From positions 1-23,007 of the IMG/VR virus record IMGVR_UViG_3300029995_000043: a stretch of DNA of 23,007 bases; one strand, written 5' to 3'. Under the pieces are notes generated by a model. The model saw nothing but the letters and a program-made list of their open reading frames with translations, made no database searches and was not told where the DNA came from. The position numbers and the translations under genes are program-made. This DNA comes from a virus. Positions 1 to 8,395 of this stretch are shown piece after piece. Positions within the stretch are counted from its first letter, which is position 1, and every line of letters starts with the position of its first letter.

Positions 1-1
1 G

Positions 2-1984
2 TGGGATGGCCTGACCTTCCTCTATAATGGCATCCGTTTCTACCCGGACGACATGGTCAATGGGGTCGGATACAAGCATCTCGGCAATTACCAAGGCACG
101 TTGTTTCGAAACATCACGTTCTGCACCGATGGACACAAGTTTTCTGAGTTAAATTGTGCATTTCAAGGATTCATAGACACAGTTACGATCAGGGGTTGCA
201 AATACCTTTGTCCGAGTAGCGCCGCTACCCCGTCCCCATCCCCCTACGATGCGATCCTGCCTGCTGGATGGCCTCCCAAGGCTCCCATGTTGGACGCCTA
301 CTCAAACGTGTTTGTACCCTATACTTTGGATATTCAAGATTGGCGCTGCTTCTGGGCAGGCGGCGGCAACAATGTGGTGATCGAGGATTGCGAGTTCCAT
401 CTGTGGGGCATGTACGGCATGATCAAGATGTACCAGACTGCCTCTCAGTTATCTCAGCTTGCCGGGGTGTCGGGCAGTTACGAGAATATAACGGTACGGC
501 GCAACAAGTTTTATGAATTGGGCCAACAGGAGTGCATCTCATACGACGCCTTTGATAACGTCATAGCGTTCAAAGGCACCGTGCAGAGCGTGGACGGAAA
601 CAGCATCACCTTTACCAATGTGGCGGCAGCACCCAATAGCGAGATAACGAAACTGACCTGTCTGACGTACATGGGCAAGACCGGCGGTTCAGCTGGGCAT
701 TACTATAAGATACTTGGCCCCGATAGTCTCTCGTCCACGACTATGACGCTGTCTGCATATAGGGAGGATCTGGATGCCATAAAGGTGGGAGATACGTTCG
801 TGGCCATGAAGGTCGCGGTAAATTGGTATATCTACGACAACGACTTCTATCACACGGAGGCTTGCCGGTGCTACGGGACCTTTATTGGCACTCCCGTAGC
901 CGCTCAGGCTTCAGGCAGTTCCGCCGGCTGGCAGGTGTTCAACAATAGGTATCACGATGTCCGCGTACCGTTCAACGATTACACCTACTCCGACAGTGCT
1001 GGTTCCGCCAGCGGCATAACGATGGGGAACCTGTTCGAGAACAACTGGATGACGGGATACCGGCAGTTCGGCTGGCAGGTGCTGCTCGGTGGCCGTTATA
1101 ACCAATATGATTCGGCGGATGTCGGCGTGCGGAACATCGGCGGCATCTGCCGGAACAATATTGGTGAAAACTGGGTATATACCGCCATTAGCGAGGTTAT
1201 CGCCGGTCCCGGAGTCAACGGGCCATTCGGCGAATACCCTACACCGGCAGGCGCCAGTGTTCCGATCACGTTCGGCTACGGCCTGGCCGATGTGACAAAC
1301 TTCACCGATCAGGGCAACGTAATTGATACCCGTCCCGATATATCGGGAATACCGACGGGATATCGAAATATTAAAAATCATTTTGACAACCTCGGCAGAA
1401 ACACCTACCGCGATCAGGTCGCCGATCCTGCGCCGGTGCTGCTGCATATCGATTCGGATGTTTACTATGCGACCGCAGGTAGCTGCTCGATCTATGGTTA
1501 TTGCACCGTTGGGGCGTCGATCTCGGTTAGCAGCGATGGGGGTGCAATAGTTTCATCGGTGGTATTTAACGCCGCCCACAATGTTTTTGCATTCACCGTC
1601 ACGGGCGTCACCTTAAACCAGAACATAACCATAACGTGCAGCGCTGCCAACGCAAAACCCCTGTCGAAAACGGCTCTTTTGTCCACCACCACGGCCTCCG
1701 CTGAAACACTCAGCGTGCCTACCAACGCCCCGGATATATCGGCCATACCCGGCACGGGCACCGGAAGTGTTTCGAGCGTTTCAGCCCAAACGTCTGTCGC
1801 TAATATTATTGGGATAGCAGCAAACCCCGCGATATGCACAGGAGTTTATGTCGATACGAGTGTCGGCCAAATTACGGGAGCGGGAGTAGTAAACACCACT
1901 GCTCACCAGATTCGAGCGCCCAACGGAAGTTTTTTTGAAATTCGGGATTTATCGGGCAATGTCTACATACTACGCAGTTTATAA
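2..1984 (+). CDS. Tail fibre/tailspike-like beta-helix protein, 5' truncated
   Basis: The reading frame is open from base 2 to the TAA at 1982-1984, so the start lies outside the window; the first ATG (53) has no ribosome binding site and is probably internal. About 660 residues are visible. The first ~430 are rich in Gly, Asn, Tyr and short beta-type stretches with recurring patterns such as NNVVIEDCEFHLWG and YENITVRRNKFYELG, typical of right-handed parallel beta-helix (pectate-lyase-like) folds in phage tailspikes. Residues after ~470 are Ser/Thr/Ala/Val-rich with no catalytic motif I can name, perhaps Ig-like or receptor-binding. It is probably a virion host-recognition protein, possibly with polysaccharide-degrading activity, but I see no active site. 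The next gene follows after 11 bases with its SD (AAGGAG) at this gene's stop codon, so they are co-expressed. GC content is clearly higher than in the rest of the window. Confidence 0.72.
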   Translation, partial: WDGLTFLYNGIRFYPDDMVNGVGYKHLGNYQGTLFRNITFCTDGHKFSELNCAFQGFIDTVTIRGCKYLCPSSAATPSPSPYDAILPAGWPPKAPMLDAYSNVFVPYTLDIQDWRCFWAGGGNNVVIEDCEFHLWGMYGMIKMYQTASQLSQLAGVSGSYENITVRRNKFYELGQQECISYDAFDNVIAFKGTVQSVDGNSITFTNVAAAPNSEITKLTCLTYMGKTGGSAGHYYKILGPDSLSSTTMTLSAYREDLDAIKVGDTFVAMKVAVNWYIYDNDFYHTEACRCYGTFIGTPVAAQASGSSAGWQVFNNRYHDVRVPFNDYTYSDSAGSASGITMGNLFENNWMTGYRQFGWQVLLGGRYNQYDSADVGVRNIGGICRNNIGENWVYTAISEVIAGPGVNGPFGEYPTPAGASVPITFGYGLADVTNFTDQGNVIDTRPDISGIPTGYRNIKNHFDNLGRNTYRDQVADPAPVLLHIDSDVYYATAGSCSIYGYCTVGASISVSSDGGAIVSSVVFNAAHNVFAFTVTGVTLNQNITITCSAANAKPLSKTALLSTTTASAETLSVPTNAPDISAIPGTGTGSVSSVSAQTSVANIIGIAANPAICTGVYVDTSVGQITGAGVVNTTAHQIRAPNGSFFEIRDLSGNVYILRSL

Positions 1985-1995
1985 GGAGCCACATC

Positions 1996-2436
1996 ATGGC
2001 ATATGTACCAGGAATTACCAGGTATCAGAAAAAGAAATGGATGGATGAAATTAGTGCAAAAATCACGGCCGGATCTCTCAAAGCTGCAATATATTCGACC
2101 ACGACGGCTCTGGACGCGGCCACAGATCCCACAACACCACTGGCGTACACTACCACTGGGGAACTCACCTCCACCGGGACCGGTTACGCCGCCGGAGGTT
2201 ATGTCCTGGCGACTCCGGCCAGATCATCGACCTTTGCTGCCAATGCCGAGACGTTGGATTTCGCAGACATCACCACTGGGGCGGGAACGATAGCAACTGG
2301 AACCTATGCAATGACCATCTACGATACTACAGACTCCAACCGCATCCTGGCGATATGCACAGTCACGGTTTCCGTGGCATCGTCGAGCACGGCGATGGTA
2401 TTCAGTATCCCCTCTGATTGCATGAAGATTGCGTAA
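1996..2436 (+). CDS. Small phage structural-type protein, 146 aa
   Basis: ATG at 1996 has an ideal SD (AAGGAG, 1983-1988) and starts 11 bases after the tail gene. The protein is Thr/Ala/Gly/Ser-rich and low in charge after a basic start (MAYVPGITRYQKKKWMDEI). The central stretch (GELTSTGTGYAAGGYVLATP, then ETLDFADITTG) resembles a widespread family of small phage proteins coded beside tail fibres, where a TGTGYxAGG motif recurs. The role is unproven; a minor virion or fibre-associated protein is likely from position and composition. It is the last gene of the late transcript, with a terminator 34 bases downstream. Its GC-rich codon use matches the tail gene and contrasts with the AT-rich genes to the right. 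Confidence 0.75.
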   Translation: MAYVPGITRYQKKKWMDEISAKITAGSLKAAIYSTTTALDAATDPTTPLAYTTTGELTSTGTGYAAGGYVLATPARSSTFAANAETLDFADITTGAGTIATGTYAMTIYDTTDSNRILAICTVTVSVASSSTAMVFSIPSDCMKIA

Positions 2437-2469
2437 TTTGGTCGGTAGCTAGCCCGACTTAATAGATTA

Positions 2470-2500
2470 AAGGGCAGTGTAAAAGCTGCCCTTTTTATTT
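2470..2500 (+). terminator. Rho-independent terminator of the late operon
   Basis: An 8-bp perfect stem (AAGGGCAG 2470-2477, CTGCCCTT 2486-2493) with an 8-base loop is followed by a T-rich run (2492-2500). It ends the plus-strand structural transcript. In the minus direction the T-run is short (TTTAAT), so it would be at best a weak terminator for the converging replication operon. Confidence 0.9.
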
Positions 2501-2510
2501 TAGGAACATT

Positions 2511-2765
2511 ATGAAATGTTTTGCGCAAAGAGATGCTTTTACGTGTCCTTTAGAAACAAATGAAACTAGCGCAGGCTATGGTTGTGGAGTCACTTCAGAA
2601 GAATGTACTAGAACAGGCTACGACTTAATTACCTTATCTACTAAATACGCAGATGCTAGAAGAACTTCTGCTGTTTCTCCTTCTTCAAATATCCTATTTC
2701 ATATAAAATCTCTTCGGCTTCTGTTATATATCTATTATAGTCTATGTCTTCAGGAAAAGAAGTAG
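2511..2765 (+). CDS. Doubtful small Cys-containing ORF antisense to the polymerase end, 84 aa
   Basis: ATG at 2511 has an AGGA-type SD about six bases upstream, just after the terminator. The N-terminal ~50 residues contain Cys 3, 12, 25 and 32. The last 110 bases are antisense to the DNA polymerase gene, and that part (ILFHIKSLRLLLYIYYSLCL) looks like an antisense translation. The 219 bases between 2437 and 2655 have no better gene on either strand. No family is recognised. It may be spurious; without a promoter between the terminator and the ATG it would depend on read-through. Confidence 0.25.
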   Translation: MKCFAQRDAFTCPLETNETSAGYGCGVTSEECTRTGYDLITLSTKYADARRTSAVSPSSNILFHIKSLRLLLYIYYSLCLQEKK

Positions 2766-4827
2766 GTAAGTCCTGGCATGGCTTTGCACCATCCGTTTTA
2801 GGTACTTTATTACCGTTTGCTACTCTGCAAATACAACCTTTTATATTTTTAGCATAGTAAAATCTTACCGTTTTTCCTAAATAAATACCGTCTTTTTCTC
2901 CGCCTCCTGTAACTTTAATAAGAGAAACAAATCGTCTTATATCTTTGCAAGACTTAATTGTTTGCTCAATAGGTATGTTTTTAGTAAGCAACACTTGCAC
3001 TGCATCGGAACAAATTAAAGTTTCAGGATTCTTAGATAGCCTACTATTCAAAGCCGATCCTACTTCAGAATAACAACCTTTTACTTTACAAGTATTATCT
3101 TCTTTGACTATTATAAAATTGTTTACATCTCTTGAATAGACTGCTTTGTAACGTGTTTCTTCGGTAACGAAGCCTGTAGTTTTTTCCCATTCAGAAATTA
3201 ATATATTCAGATTTTCATATCTATCGCTTGGGCATTTAATAATTATACCGTCTGTATTACCTGAAACTACAGGTATGCCAGCAAGTTCTATCGCTTCGAT
3301 TAACATTAACAAACACAATTGACCTGAAATTGTAACTTGAAGCATTAAGTCAGGTGAATAAAGTGAAGACCATTTGCTTCCGAGTTTACCGAAGGAACCG
3401 TTGATCGTCAGCTTAAGCGCATTCATTTCAACAGTTTGTTGTCGAAGTTCTTTTTTAAGTTCTTTTATTTTGTTTTCGATTTCGGAACGATTCATTGCAA
3501 ATTCTGTCAACATCTTTTCGTACTTTTCTATCTCAGATTTTATCTTTCTTACCCTGGCTTTTGCCGCAAGTCTTCTCTGAACAATACTTTCGTATACCTT
3601 TAAAAAGTTTTCTCCTAAATGTTTTGGATATAAACGCTGATTAAGTATGATTGAAGGATAATAACTAGCAACATCTCTGTCAATTAGTAGTGTATTTTCA
3701 TCTGCTATTTGTGAAGAACATTCTTCTGTTGAATGCAAGCCACCTATTCCCATACGATAAACAGAACTACCAATTTGGATAGCTTTAAGTTGCTCAAATT
3801 CAGCAGGTTCTAAAACTTGTCCATTGTCTGCAATAACGAAATCGGCATTACGAACAATATCAAGCATACGCTGAAGTATTGGAGTTTTGTATTGCACAAA
3901 TTCTGGAACTTGATACTTATATACTGTTCCAGCTTCAATTGTTGGACGCTTTGACCAATACCCGTTTATTTCCTTAATTTCCCCACAAAGAATAGCTTCG
4001 GCTACTTGGGCATCCGATTTTGAACGAAGGTCTTGCTTGTATTGTTGTGAAAGCTGTTCCCGAAGCTCCAATTGTGGGGAAAGCTCTCTGAGCAGCAAAT
4101 CTGTGTCTTCAAGATCGACAAAATTGTAATTAAGCACCTCGGCGCACTGTGAGGCCCTCAGAGCCGTTTCCGGGGAAAAGGGTAGTTCCTGTAAGCGCGG
4201 TGCGTGAAGACGCCCAGCATAAGCCTTGAGCGAAGCTGAAAGGGGGGCCACTTCAATTAAGTCTATGTGATTAATGCTACCCATTTTAAAATGATATGCT
4301 TTTTCAACATCCGAAGGACGCCAGTTCTCTTTAATTATAAAGTTTGCTACATTTTTAAGTGTTTCTGTCGAAACTCCTTGAAGTGAGAGCCAAATAATAG
4401 GCATGTCAAAAGAAATGCTATTGTAACCAACCACACAAAAATTATGTAAAACCCATAGTAGCTTATTGCAATCAAAATCCAATGATTCGGTACGCTCAAA
4501 GTAGACAATCCGTTTAGTATAAAAACACCTAAAGCTAACCACAAAGTAATTAGAGTACACTTCAGAGTCAAATACAAGAATACCTCCTTTTGCAGCGTAA
4601 AGTTGATCGTCTGTAAACAGTTCGAAAGGCACAGGTTCGCGTTGCAGCGCAACCGTTTCAGTTCGATTGCGCTGCTTACGTTTTATTGGGGAGTTTGGGA
4701 TAGAAAAAAACTTAACAGTTTTTTTGATATCAGCTTCTGCAAAAGCATGTCTTAATTTTAATTCCTCTACTATAATTTTGTCTTCAATATTTTGCCATTT
4801 AGCTTGAGCCTTTTCTAAATCATTCAT
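2656..4827 (-). CDS. Family B DNA polymerase with 3'-5' exonuclease domain
   Basis: This is the replicative polymerase of the phage, 723 aa. The exonuclease domain shows Exo I (D87-S-E89), Exo II (N136 ... F140-D141 in GYNSISFDMP) and Exo III (Y234-N-F-V-D238). Polymerase motif A is D385-V-A-S-Y-Y-P-S, motif B is K472-L-T-I-N-G-S-F-G480, and motif C is SGNTDG with D526. The first Asp of the usual DTD is Asn (N524), a variant I believe occurs in related phage enzymes. A charged coiled-coil insert (about 414-465) lies between motifs A and B. The ATG overlaps the stop of the preceding 58-aa gene as ATGA, implying translational coupling. It is the last gene of the minus-strand operon and probably works with the clamp-like protein two genes upstream. 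It is a nucleic-acid-primed type by context; no terminal-protein gene is recognised nearby. Confidence 0.95.
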   Translation of the reverse strand: MNDLEKAQAKWQNIEDKIIVEELKLRHAFAEADIKKTVKFFSIPNSPIKRKQRNRTETVALQREPVPFELFTDDQLYAAKGGILVFDSEVYSNYFVVSFRCFYTKRIVYFERTESLDFDCNKLLWVLHNFCVVGYNSISFDMPIIWLSLQGVSTETLKNVANFIIKENWRPSDVEKAYHFKMGSINHIDLIEVAPLSASLKAYAGRLHAPRLQELPFSPETALRASQCAEVLNYNFVDLEDTDLLLRELSPQLELREQLSQQYKQDLRSKSDAQVAEAILCGEIKEINGYWSKRPTIEAGTVYKYQVPEFVQYKTPILQRMLDIVRNADFVIADNGQVLEPAEFEQLKAIQIGSSVYRMGIGGLHSTEECSSQIADENTLLIDRDVASYYPSIILNQRLYPKHLGENFLKVYESIVQRRLAAKARVRKIKSEIEKYEKMLTEFAMNRSEIENKIKELKKELRQQTVEMNALKLTINGSFGKLGSKWSSLYSPDLMLQVTISGQLCLLMLIEAIELAGIPVVSGNTDGIIIKCPSDRYENLNILISEWEKTTGFVTEETRYKAVYSRDVNNFIIVKEDNTCKVKGCYSEVGSALNSRLSKNPETLICSDAVQVLLTKNIPIEQTIKSCKDIRRFVSLIKVTGGGEKDGIYLGKTVRFYYAKNIKGCICRVANGNKVPKTDGAKPCQDLPTSFPEDIDYNRYITEAEEILYEIGYLKKEKQQKFF

Positions 4828-5000
4828 GCCACTACGCTCACCTCTGTTATATCGTCTAAACGTTGTCTCATAAAATCCATATCGTTTTTAAGCTTTACTA
4901 TATCGTTACGAAGTTCTCCGCAATAAACTGGATTATAAATAACATCATTAAGATAATCTTCTATGTCTGAAACTGCTTCGCTTAAAACATCGCTTATCAT
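4824..5000 (-). CDS. 58-aa acidic/helical protein coupled to clamp and polymerase
   Basis: This small gene fills the space between clamp and polymerase exactly. Its ATG (5000-4998) overlaps the clamp stop as ATGA, and its own TGA (4826-4824) overlaps the polymerase ATG in the same way. The product begins MISDVLSEAVSDIEDYLNDV and continues with a charged heptad-like stretch (LRNDIVKLKNDMDFMRQRL), so it is acidic and probably a short coiled coil. No family is recognised. The double stop/start overlap is strong evidence that it is translated. Its place between the clamp and the polymerase suggests, by inference only, a polymerase accessory or assembly role. Confidence 0.8.
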   Translation of the reverse strand: MISDVLSEAVSDIEDYLNDVIYNPVYCGELRNDIVKLKNDMDFMRQRLDDITEVSVVA

Positions 5001-6121
5001 TTACTTACCCCAGCCAGCGCCCCACGAACGCCAGCGCCATAAAAGTACATAACGTTATGTGAATAAAAGTCAACAGTTTGAATGCAATGTTCAATGCGTT
5101 TTAAACGTTTAATATTAAACGCAGGACCATGTTTAATTCCAGGAACTTCACAAACAGCACCTTCAATTTTATCTCTATGAGATTGCAAAGCACCGTCTAC
5201 AAAATAAACGCATTTTTCAGTATCTTTACCTTCACTAAATGGTTCTATGTTTTTTAATGCTTCATAAAAACCTTCAGGTAATGGTTCAGGCTTACAGTCC
5301 TTATTCAAAATCAAACTAACGTCCGGCCATGATTCTTCGTATAGTTGCGTTTTTATCCAAGAATCATCTTCAAACCAAAAGGTGCAACTATTACCAGAAT
5401 ATCCAAAAGCTTTCAAAGACTTTTTAGTATTCATAATTGCAGAAACAAATGTCTTAGGAATGGTCATTGTGGGTAAATCAATACCGTGCCAAAACTCAAG
5501 CATAACTGCCGAATCTGTAGCAATCATTGAATTAGCTTGAAGCAGCAAAGAGGTTTCAACAATCTTTTTCTTATCGTTGTCTACTGTGAAGCCAGAAATC
5601 ATCTCGAAACCGATCTTCAGGCTGTCGGAAATGGGCCAGGAAGCGGGATCAGGTTCGAGGGCTGGCATACCCTCATGCCAGCAGGGTACAAAGCAGGAGA
5701 ACGCCCCGGATTTGATCGAGAGACGACCTTCCAGTTCGGTAATTGACACGTCTTTTGTTGTGCGTTCCAAAGCCGCTATGAGTTTGTAAGTATGAGGTGC
5801 TATTTCAAGAGTTTCTTCGATCTTGCAACCGGCTGTAAGAATACCATCATAAGCCATCGCCATTCCATTATGCAAGATACAATGATTTTTCCAAGGAGAA
5901 TCAGTTTCAGTTTTTAATTGTGCTATTGATATAAAATGTAATGCTGCAAGCAATCCTTCGGACGTTTTAGATTTAGTTGATTTTTTAGCCATTGTTTGTT
6001 CCTTGCATTTAGGATTTTTACAAACATAAACTCCAACAACTTCTTCAGGATAAGCTTCGCAGTTAAATTTGAAGCAATGCAAACTATTATCTATTGCAAC
6101 AGATTCGTATAAATTATTCAT
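4997..6121 (-). CDS. Sliding-clamp-like (DnaN/beta-clamp-like) phage protein
   Basis: The product resembles phage proteins related to the DNA polymerase III beta clamp. Recognisable stretches are GLLAALHFISIAQ, HCILHNGMAMAYDGILTAG, then AALERTTKDVSITELEGRLS and IKSGAFSCFVPC, followed by further beta-rich repeats and a conserved-looking C-terminus (FYGAGVRGALAG). It would encircle DNA and tether the family B polymerase coded two genes downstream. Two starts are possible. The long form starts at ATG 6121, three bases after the previous stop and without a clear SD. The short form starts at ATG 5992 (MAKKSTKSKT) with a good SD (AAGGA, 7-base spacer), giving 331 aa. The extra 43 residues hold two CxxxxC pairs (C16/C21, C34/C39), possibly a small zinc-binding module. 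The stop overlaps the next gene as ATGA. The clamp assignment rests on recalled family resemblance, not a search. Confidence 0.8.
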   Translation of the reverse strand: MNNLYESVAIDNSLHCFKFNCEAYPEEVVGVYVCKNPKCKEQTMAKKSTKSKTSEGLLAALHFISIAQLKTETDSPWKNHCILHNGMAMAYDGILTAGCKIEETLEIAPHTYKLIAALERTTKDVSITELEGRLSIKSGAFSCFVPCWHEGMPALEPDPASWPISDSLKIGFEMISGFTVDNDKKKIVETSLLLQANSMIATDSAVMLEFWHGIDLPTMTIPKTFVSAIMNTKKSLKAFGYSGNSCTFWFEDDSWIKTQLYEESWPDVSLILNKDCKPEPLPEGFYEALKNIEPFSEGKDTEKCVYFVDGALQSHRDKIEGAVCEVPGIKHGPAFNIKRLKRIEHCIQTVDFYSHNVMYFYGAGVRGALAGVSK

Positions 6122-6124
6122 ACG

Positions 6125-6334
6125 TTAAAACGGCACATTAATTTCGTCCCATTTTTCACAGCCTTTGGCAATAACTTTAGCAGGAGGTCTTGCTTGATAC
6201 AAATTACAGGCTTCTCTGCTTTCATTAAATCTGCTACAATTTAAGCACGAACGTAAGTTATTGTCAAGAACTTTAATTATTGTTTCAGTAATTACTTTTG
6301 CAATTTCATTTAAGGCTTCGGAACGGGTTTGCAT
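6125..6334 (-). CDS. Small four-cysteine zinc-binding-type phage protein, 69 aa
   Basis: I chose the ATG at 6334 because it has a strong SD (GGAGG, in GGAGGGGAGTA) and overlaps the upstream stop as TAATG; a start 24 bases earlier exists but lacks an SD. An N-terminal helix (residues 1-26) is followed by C30-L-N-C33, C43 and C59. The pattern CLNCSRFNESREACNLY ... RPPAKVIAKGCEKW matches a small putative zinc-binding family I recognise from tailed phages. Function is unknown; it sits in the replication operon between the helicase and the clamp. Confidence 0.78.
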   Translation of the reverse strand: MQTRSEALNEIAKVITETIIKVLDNNLRSCLNCSRFNESREACNLYQARPPAKVIAKGCEKWDEINVPF

Positions 6335-6579
6335 TACTCCCCTCCTTGATTTTCCCATTCATTTCTATAAATAATAATACTTTCTTCTAATGTTGAATTA
6401 ATTTTGCATAAATAAAATGCAGCTAAACGTCCATCATCAAATTTATGTTTTCTAAAAGGACAAATATAAACACTTCTTTTAAAAGGTTTCTTAGTTAAAT
6501 CAAAATCACTAATCGGTTTTATTTGAATCCAATCGCCGTTTTCATCTTTGATACTTAACTTAATATTAGTCCCTTTCAT
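6334..6579 (-). CDS. Hypothetical phage protein, 81 aa
   Basis: The ATG (6579-6577) overlaps the stop of the upstream 53-aa gene as TAATG, and its TAA overlaps the next ATG the same way. It has mixed charge with a beta-type start (MKGTNIKLSIKDENGDWIQI), single cysteines and a helical C-terminus. No family is recognised. The SD of the next gene lies inside its last codons (NQGGE). Translational coupling supports it as real. Confidence 0.7.
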   Translation of the reverse strand: MKGTNIKLSIKDENGDWIQIKPISDFDLTKKPFKRSVYICPFRKHKFDDGRLAAFYLCKINSTLEESIIIYRNEWENQGGE

Positions 6580-6740
6580 TACTCATTACTCGTTTTGATA
6601 TTATAATTATTACCATATTTAGCTTTAAGTTTTTCTAGCATTTTAGGACTTACCATTAAACAATCGTCCGGTATATAATTATTAGCAATTATTTTAATAC
6701 CTAAAAATGTTTTGCATTCTTCTTTTATAGATAGTTTCAC
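6579..6740 (-). CDS. 53-aa hypothetical protein with GTG start, coupled to the helicase
   Basis: GTG at 6740-6738 overlaps the helicase TGA (6739-6737) as GTGA, and its TAA (6581-6579) overlaps the next ATG as TAATG. The frame fills this gap completely. The product (starting MKLSIKEECKTFLGIKIIAN, with a later YIPDDCLMVSPKMLEKLKAK) is basic and lysine-rich with two cysteines. No family is recognised. The paired overlaps are the main evidence. Another GTG three bases upstream is an equally possible start. Confidence 0.7.
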   Translation of the reverse strand: MKLSIKEECKTFLGIKIIANNYIPDDCLMVSPKMLEKLKAKYGNNYNIKTSNE

Positions 6741-8395
6741 CACTCTACCCCCATAATTTCAGGATACTTTAAATCAACACGAACTTTAATACTTTTAGGA
6801 CAACGCAATTGACTTGTAATAAGTAAAGCTTCATCTATAGTTACAGGAGGTTCGCTATTGTGTCTTTGCCTCCACCAGTTTACTGCACGAGTTCTTGCAA
6901 ATCCTTTATGTTCTAAGCAAATATATTCGGTAAATCTTTGTAGCCCACAATAATAAGATACTTTTATAGTTGGAACAGAACCTATTTTAACGTGTTTATG
7001 ATAAATAACTTTGCTAACATTTATTGTTTGTATATCTTGTAAATCGCCTCTTATTAATTCGTCAGTTCCAGCAGTTTTAGTTATTTTAGTTTTAAATATA
7101 AACTCTGCTCCGCAACCTTCATTTGTGGGGAAAGGTTTACCTCCACACCATCTCGCACTAGCATGTTGGTATACTCCGCAAACTTCACAAATTTTAACAG
7201 GAGCGTCACCTACTTTTTCACCTTTCTTTCTAGGTATAATAGGATCGTTAATAGGACCGATTCGTTTAGTATTGCCTGCAAAGTCCATTACCAACGCATT
7301 TTGTTTTATATACTCAAAACCTTTAATATATTGCTGAGGATTAGTAAAATCGTAAGGTCTGGTCAGTCTTCCCAACATTTGCACCCATTTGCCAGGAGAC
7401 ATTGTTGATCTGAGCATTATACAAAAATCAATAGGTGGAAAGTCATAGCCGGTTGTAAACTTTTCATTACCGCAAATAGCCCTAAGTTCACCACACTCAA
7501 ACGCTGCAAATCTTTTATCACATTCAGCTTTTGTTAGTTTTGAATGTATTGCTGCTGCCGGTATTCCAAAACTTTGAAGTATTTCAGCAGCATGCTCACT
7601 TGTTTTAATTCCTGAACAAAACACCATCCAGCAATTACGATTGTAACCATACTGGATAGCTTCTTTCAAAGCTTCGTATATAACTTTTTCAGTAGCGTCG
7701 TCAAGCTGTTTTGTAGCAAAGTCACCTTTTAACAATTTAACATTACTTACATCTATTTCAACGTTAGTACGTTTTGGAATTAAAGGAGAAAGATAACCTT
7801 CGGCTATGAAACGATTAAAGCAATCTACTTTTGTAAGATCAATTACTATATCGTCAAATAAATCTCCATCTGTAAGCAAACCTTGGCCTAAACGATAAGG
7901 TGTTGCCGAAGTTCCAATTACTTTTAAATTAGGATTTATTTCTGTAAGTCCTGCTATAATCTTTCTATACATTGTGTCTTCATCAGGTGAAACCAAATGC
8001 ACTTCGTCAACAATAACTATATCTCTAAAGCCAAATAGTTCTATGCTATTTACAACAGAAGCAACGCCTCCTACAATTATAGAGTTTGCAATATCTCTCG
8101 AATTAAGACCTGCTGAAAACAAACCTACAGGTGCTTCAGGCCACATTGATTTAATTGCTTTATAATCTTGGGTAAGAATCTTTTCAACATGAGAAAGAAC
8201 AATAAAACGTTGCAAGGGCCATCTCTGAAATACCTTGTAAATAAAACCAGCAATTACAAGACTCTTTCCCGTACCTGTGGGTAAAGCCGCGATTACGTTG
8301 CCATTGTTTCCTTGATTATAATAATCAAAGATTGCTTGTATCGTTTCTTCTTGATAATCTCTAAGCTGTAACTCTTGATGAACTTTCAAACTCAT
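6737..8395 (-). CDS. SF2 DEAD/DEAH-type helicase with C-terminal zinc-ribbon region
   Basis: This is a 552-aa superfamily 2 ATP-dependent helicase of the SSL2/RAD25-like group (type III restriction/UvrB-like fold). From the chosen start it shows an RDYQ Q-motif-like segment (~12-15), Walker A PTGTGKS (39-45), Walker B DEVH (130-133), SAT (163-165), the motif V region FTTGYDFP (~313-320) and motif VI QMLGRLTR (339-346). A Cys cluster (C403, C406, C417, C428) follows and likely binds zinc. It probably unwinds DNA in replication or recombination, partnering the nearby exonuclease, AAA ATPase and polymerase. The start ATG at 8395 overlaps the upstream stop as ATGA with GGAG 11 bases before; an upstream TTG (8401) is less likely. 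The stop overlaps the 53-aa gene. Confidence 0.93.
   Translation of the reverse strand: MSLKVHQELQLRDYQEETIQAIFDYYNQGNNGNVIAALPTGTGKSLVIAGFIYKVFQRWPLQRFIVLSHVEKILTQDYKAIKSMWPEAPVGLFSAGLNSRDIANSIIVGGVASVVNSIELFGFRDIVIVDEVHLVSPDEDTMYRKIIAGLTEINPNLKVIGTSATPYRLGQGLLTDGDLFDDIVIDLTKVDCFNRFIAEGYLSPLIPKRTNVEIDVSNVKLLKGDFATKQLDDATEKVIYEALKEAIQYGYNRNCWMVFCSGIKTSEHAAEILQSFGIPAAAIHSKLTKAECDKRFAAFECGELRAICGNEKFTTGYDFPPIDFCIMLRSTMSPGKWVQMLGRLTRPYDFTNPQQYIKGFEYIKQNALVMDFAGNTKRIGPINDPIIPRKKGEKVGDAPVKICEVCGVYQHASARWCGGKPFPTNEGCGAEFIFKTKITKTAGTDELIRGDLQDIQTINVSKVIYHKHVKIGSVPTIKVSYYCGLQRFTEYICLEHKGFARTRAVNWWRQRHNSEPPVTIDEALLITSQLRCPKSIKVRVDLKYPEIMGVEW

Noticed and set aside
911-1447. 178-aa minus-strand frame opposite the tail gene
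   Set aside because: It lies wholly antisense to a well-supported coding frame, has no SD, and its composition is that of a reversed coding sequence.
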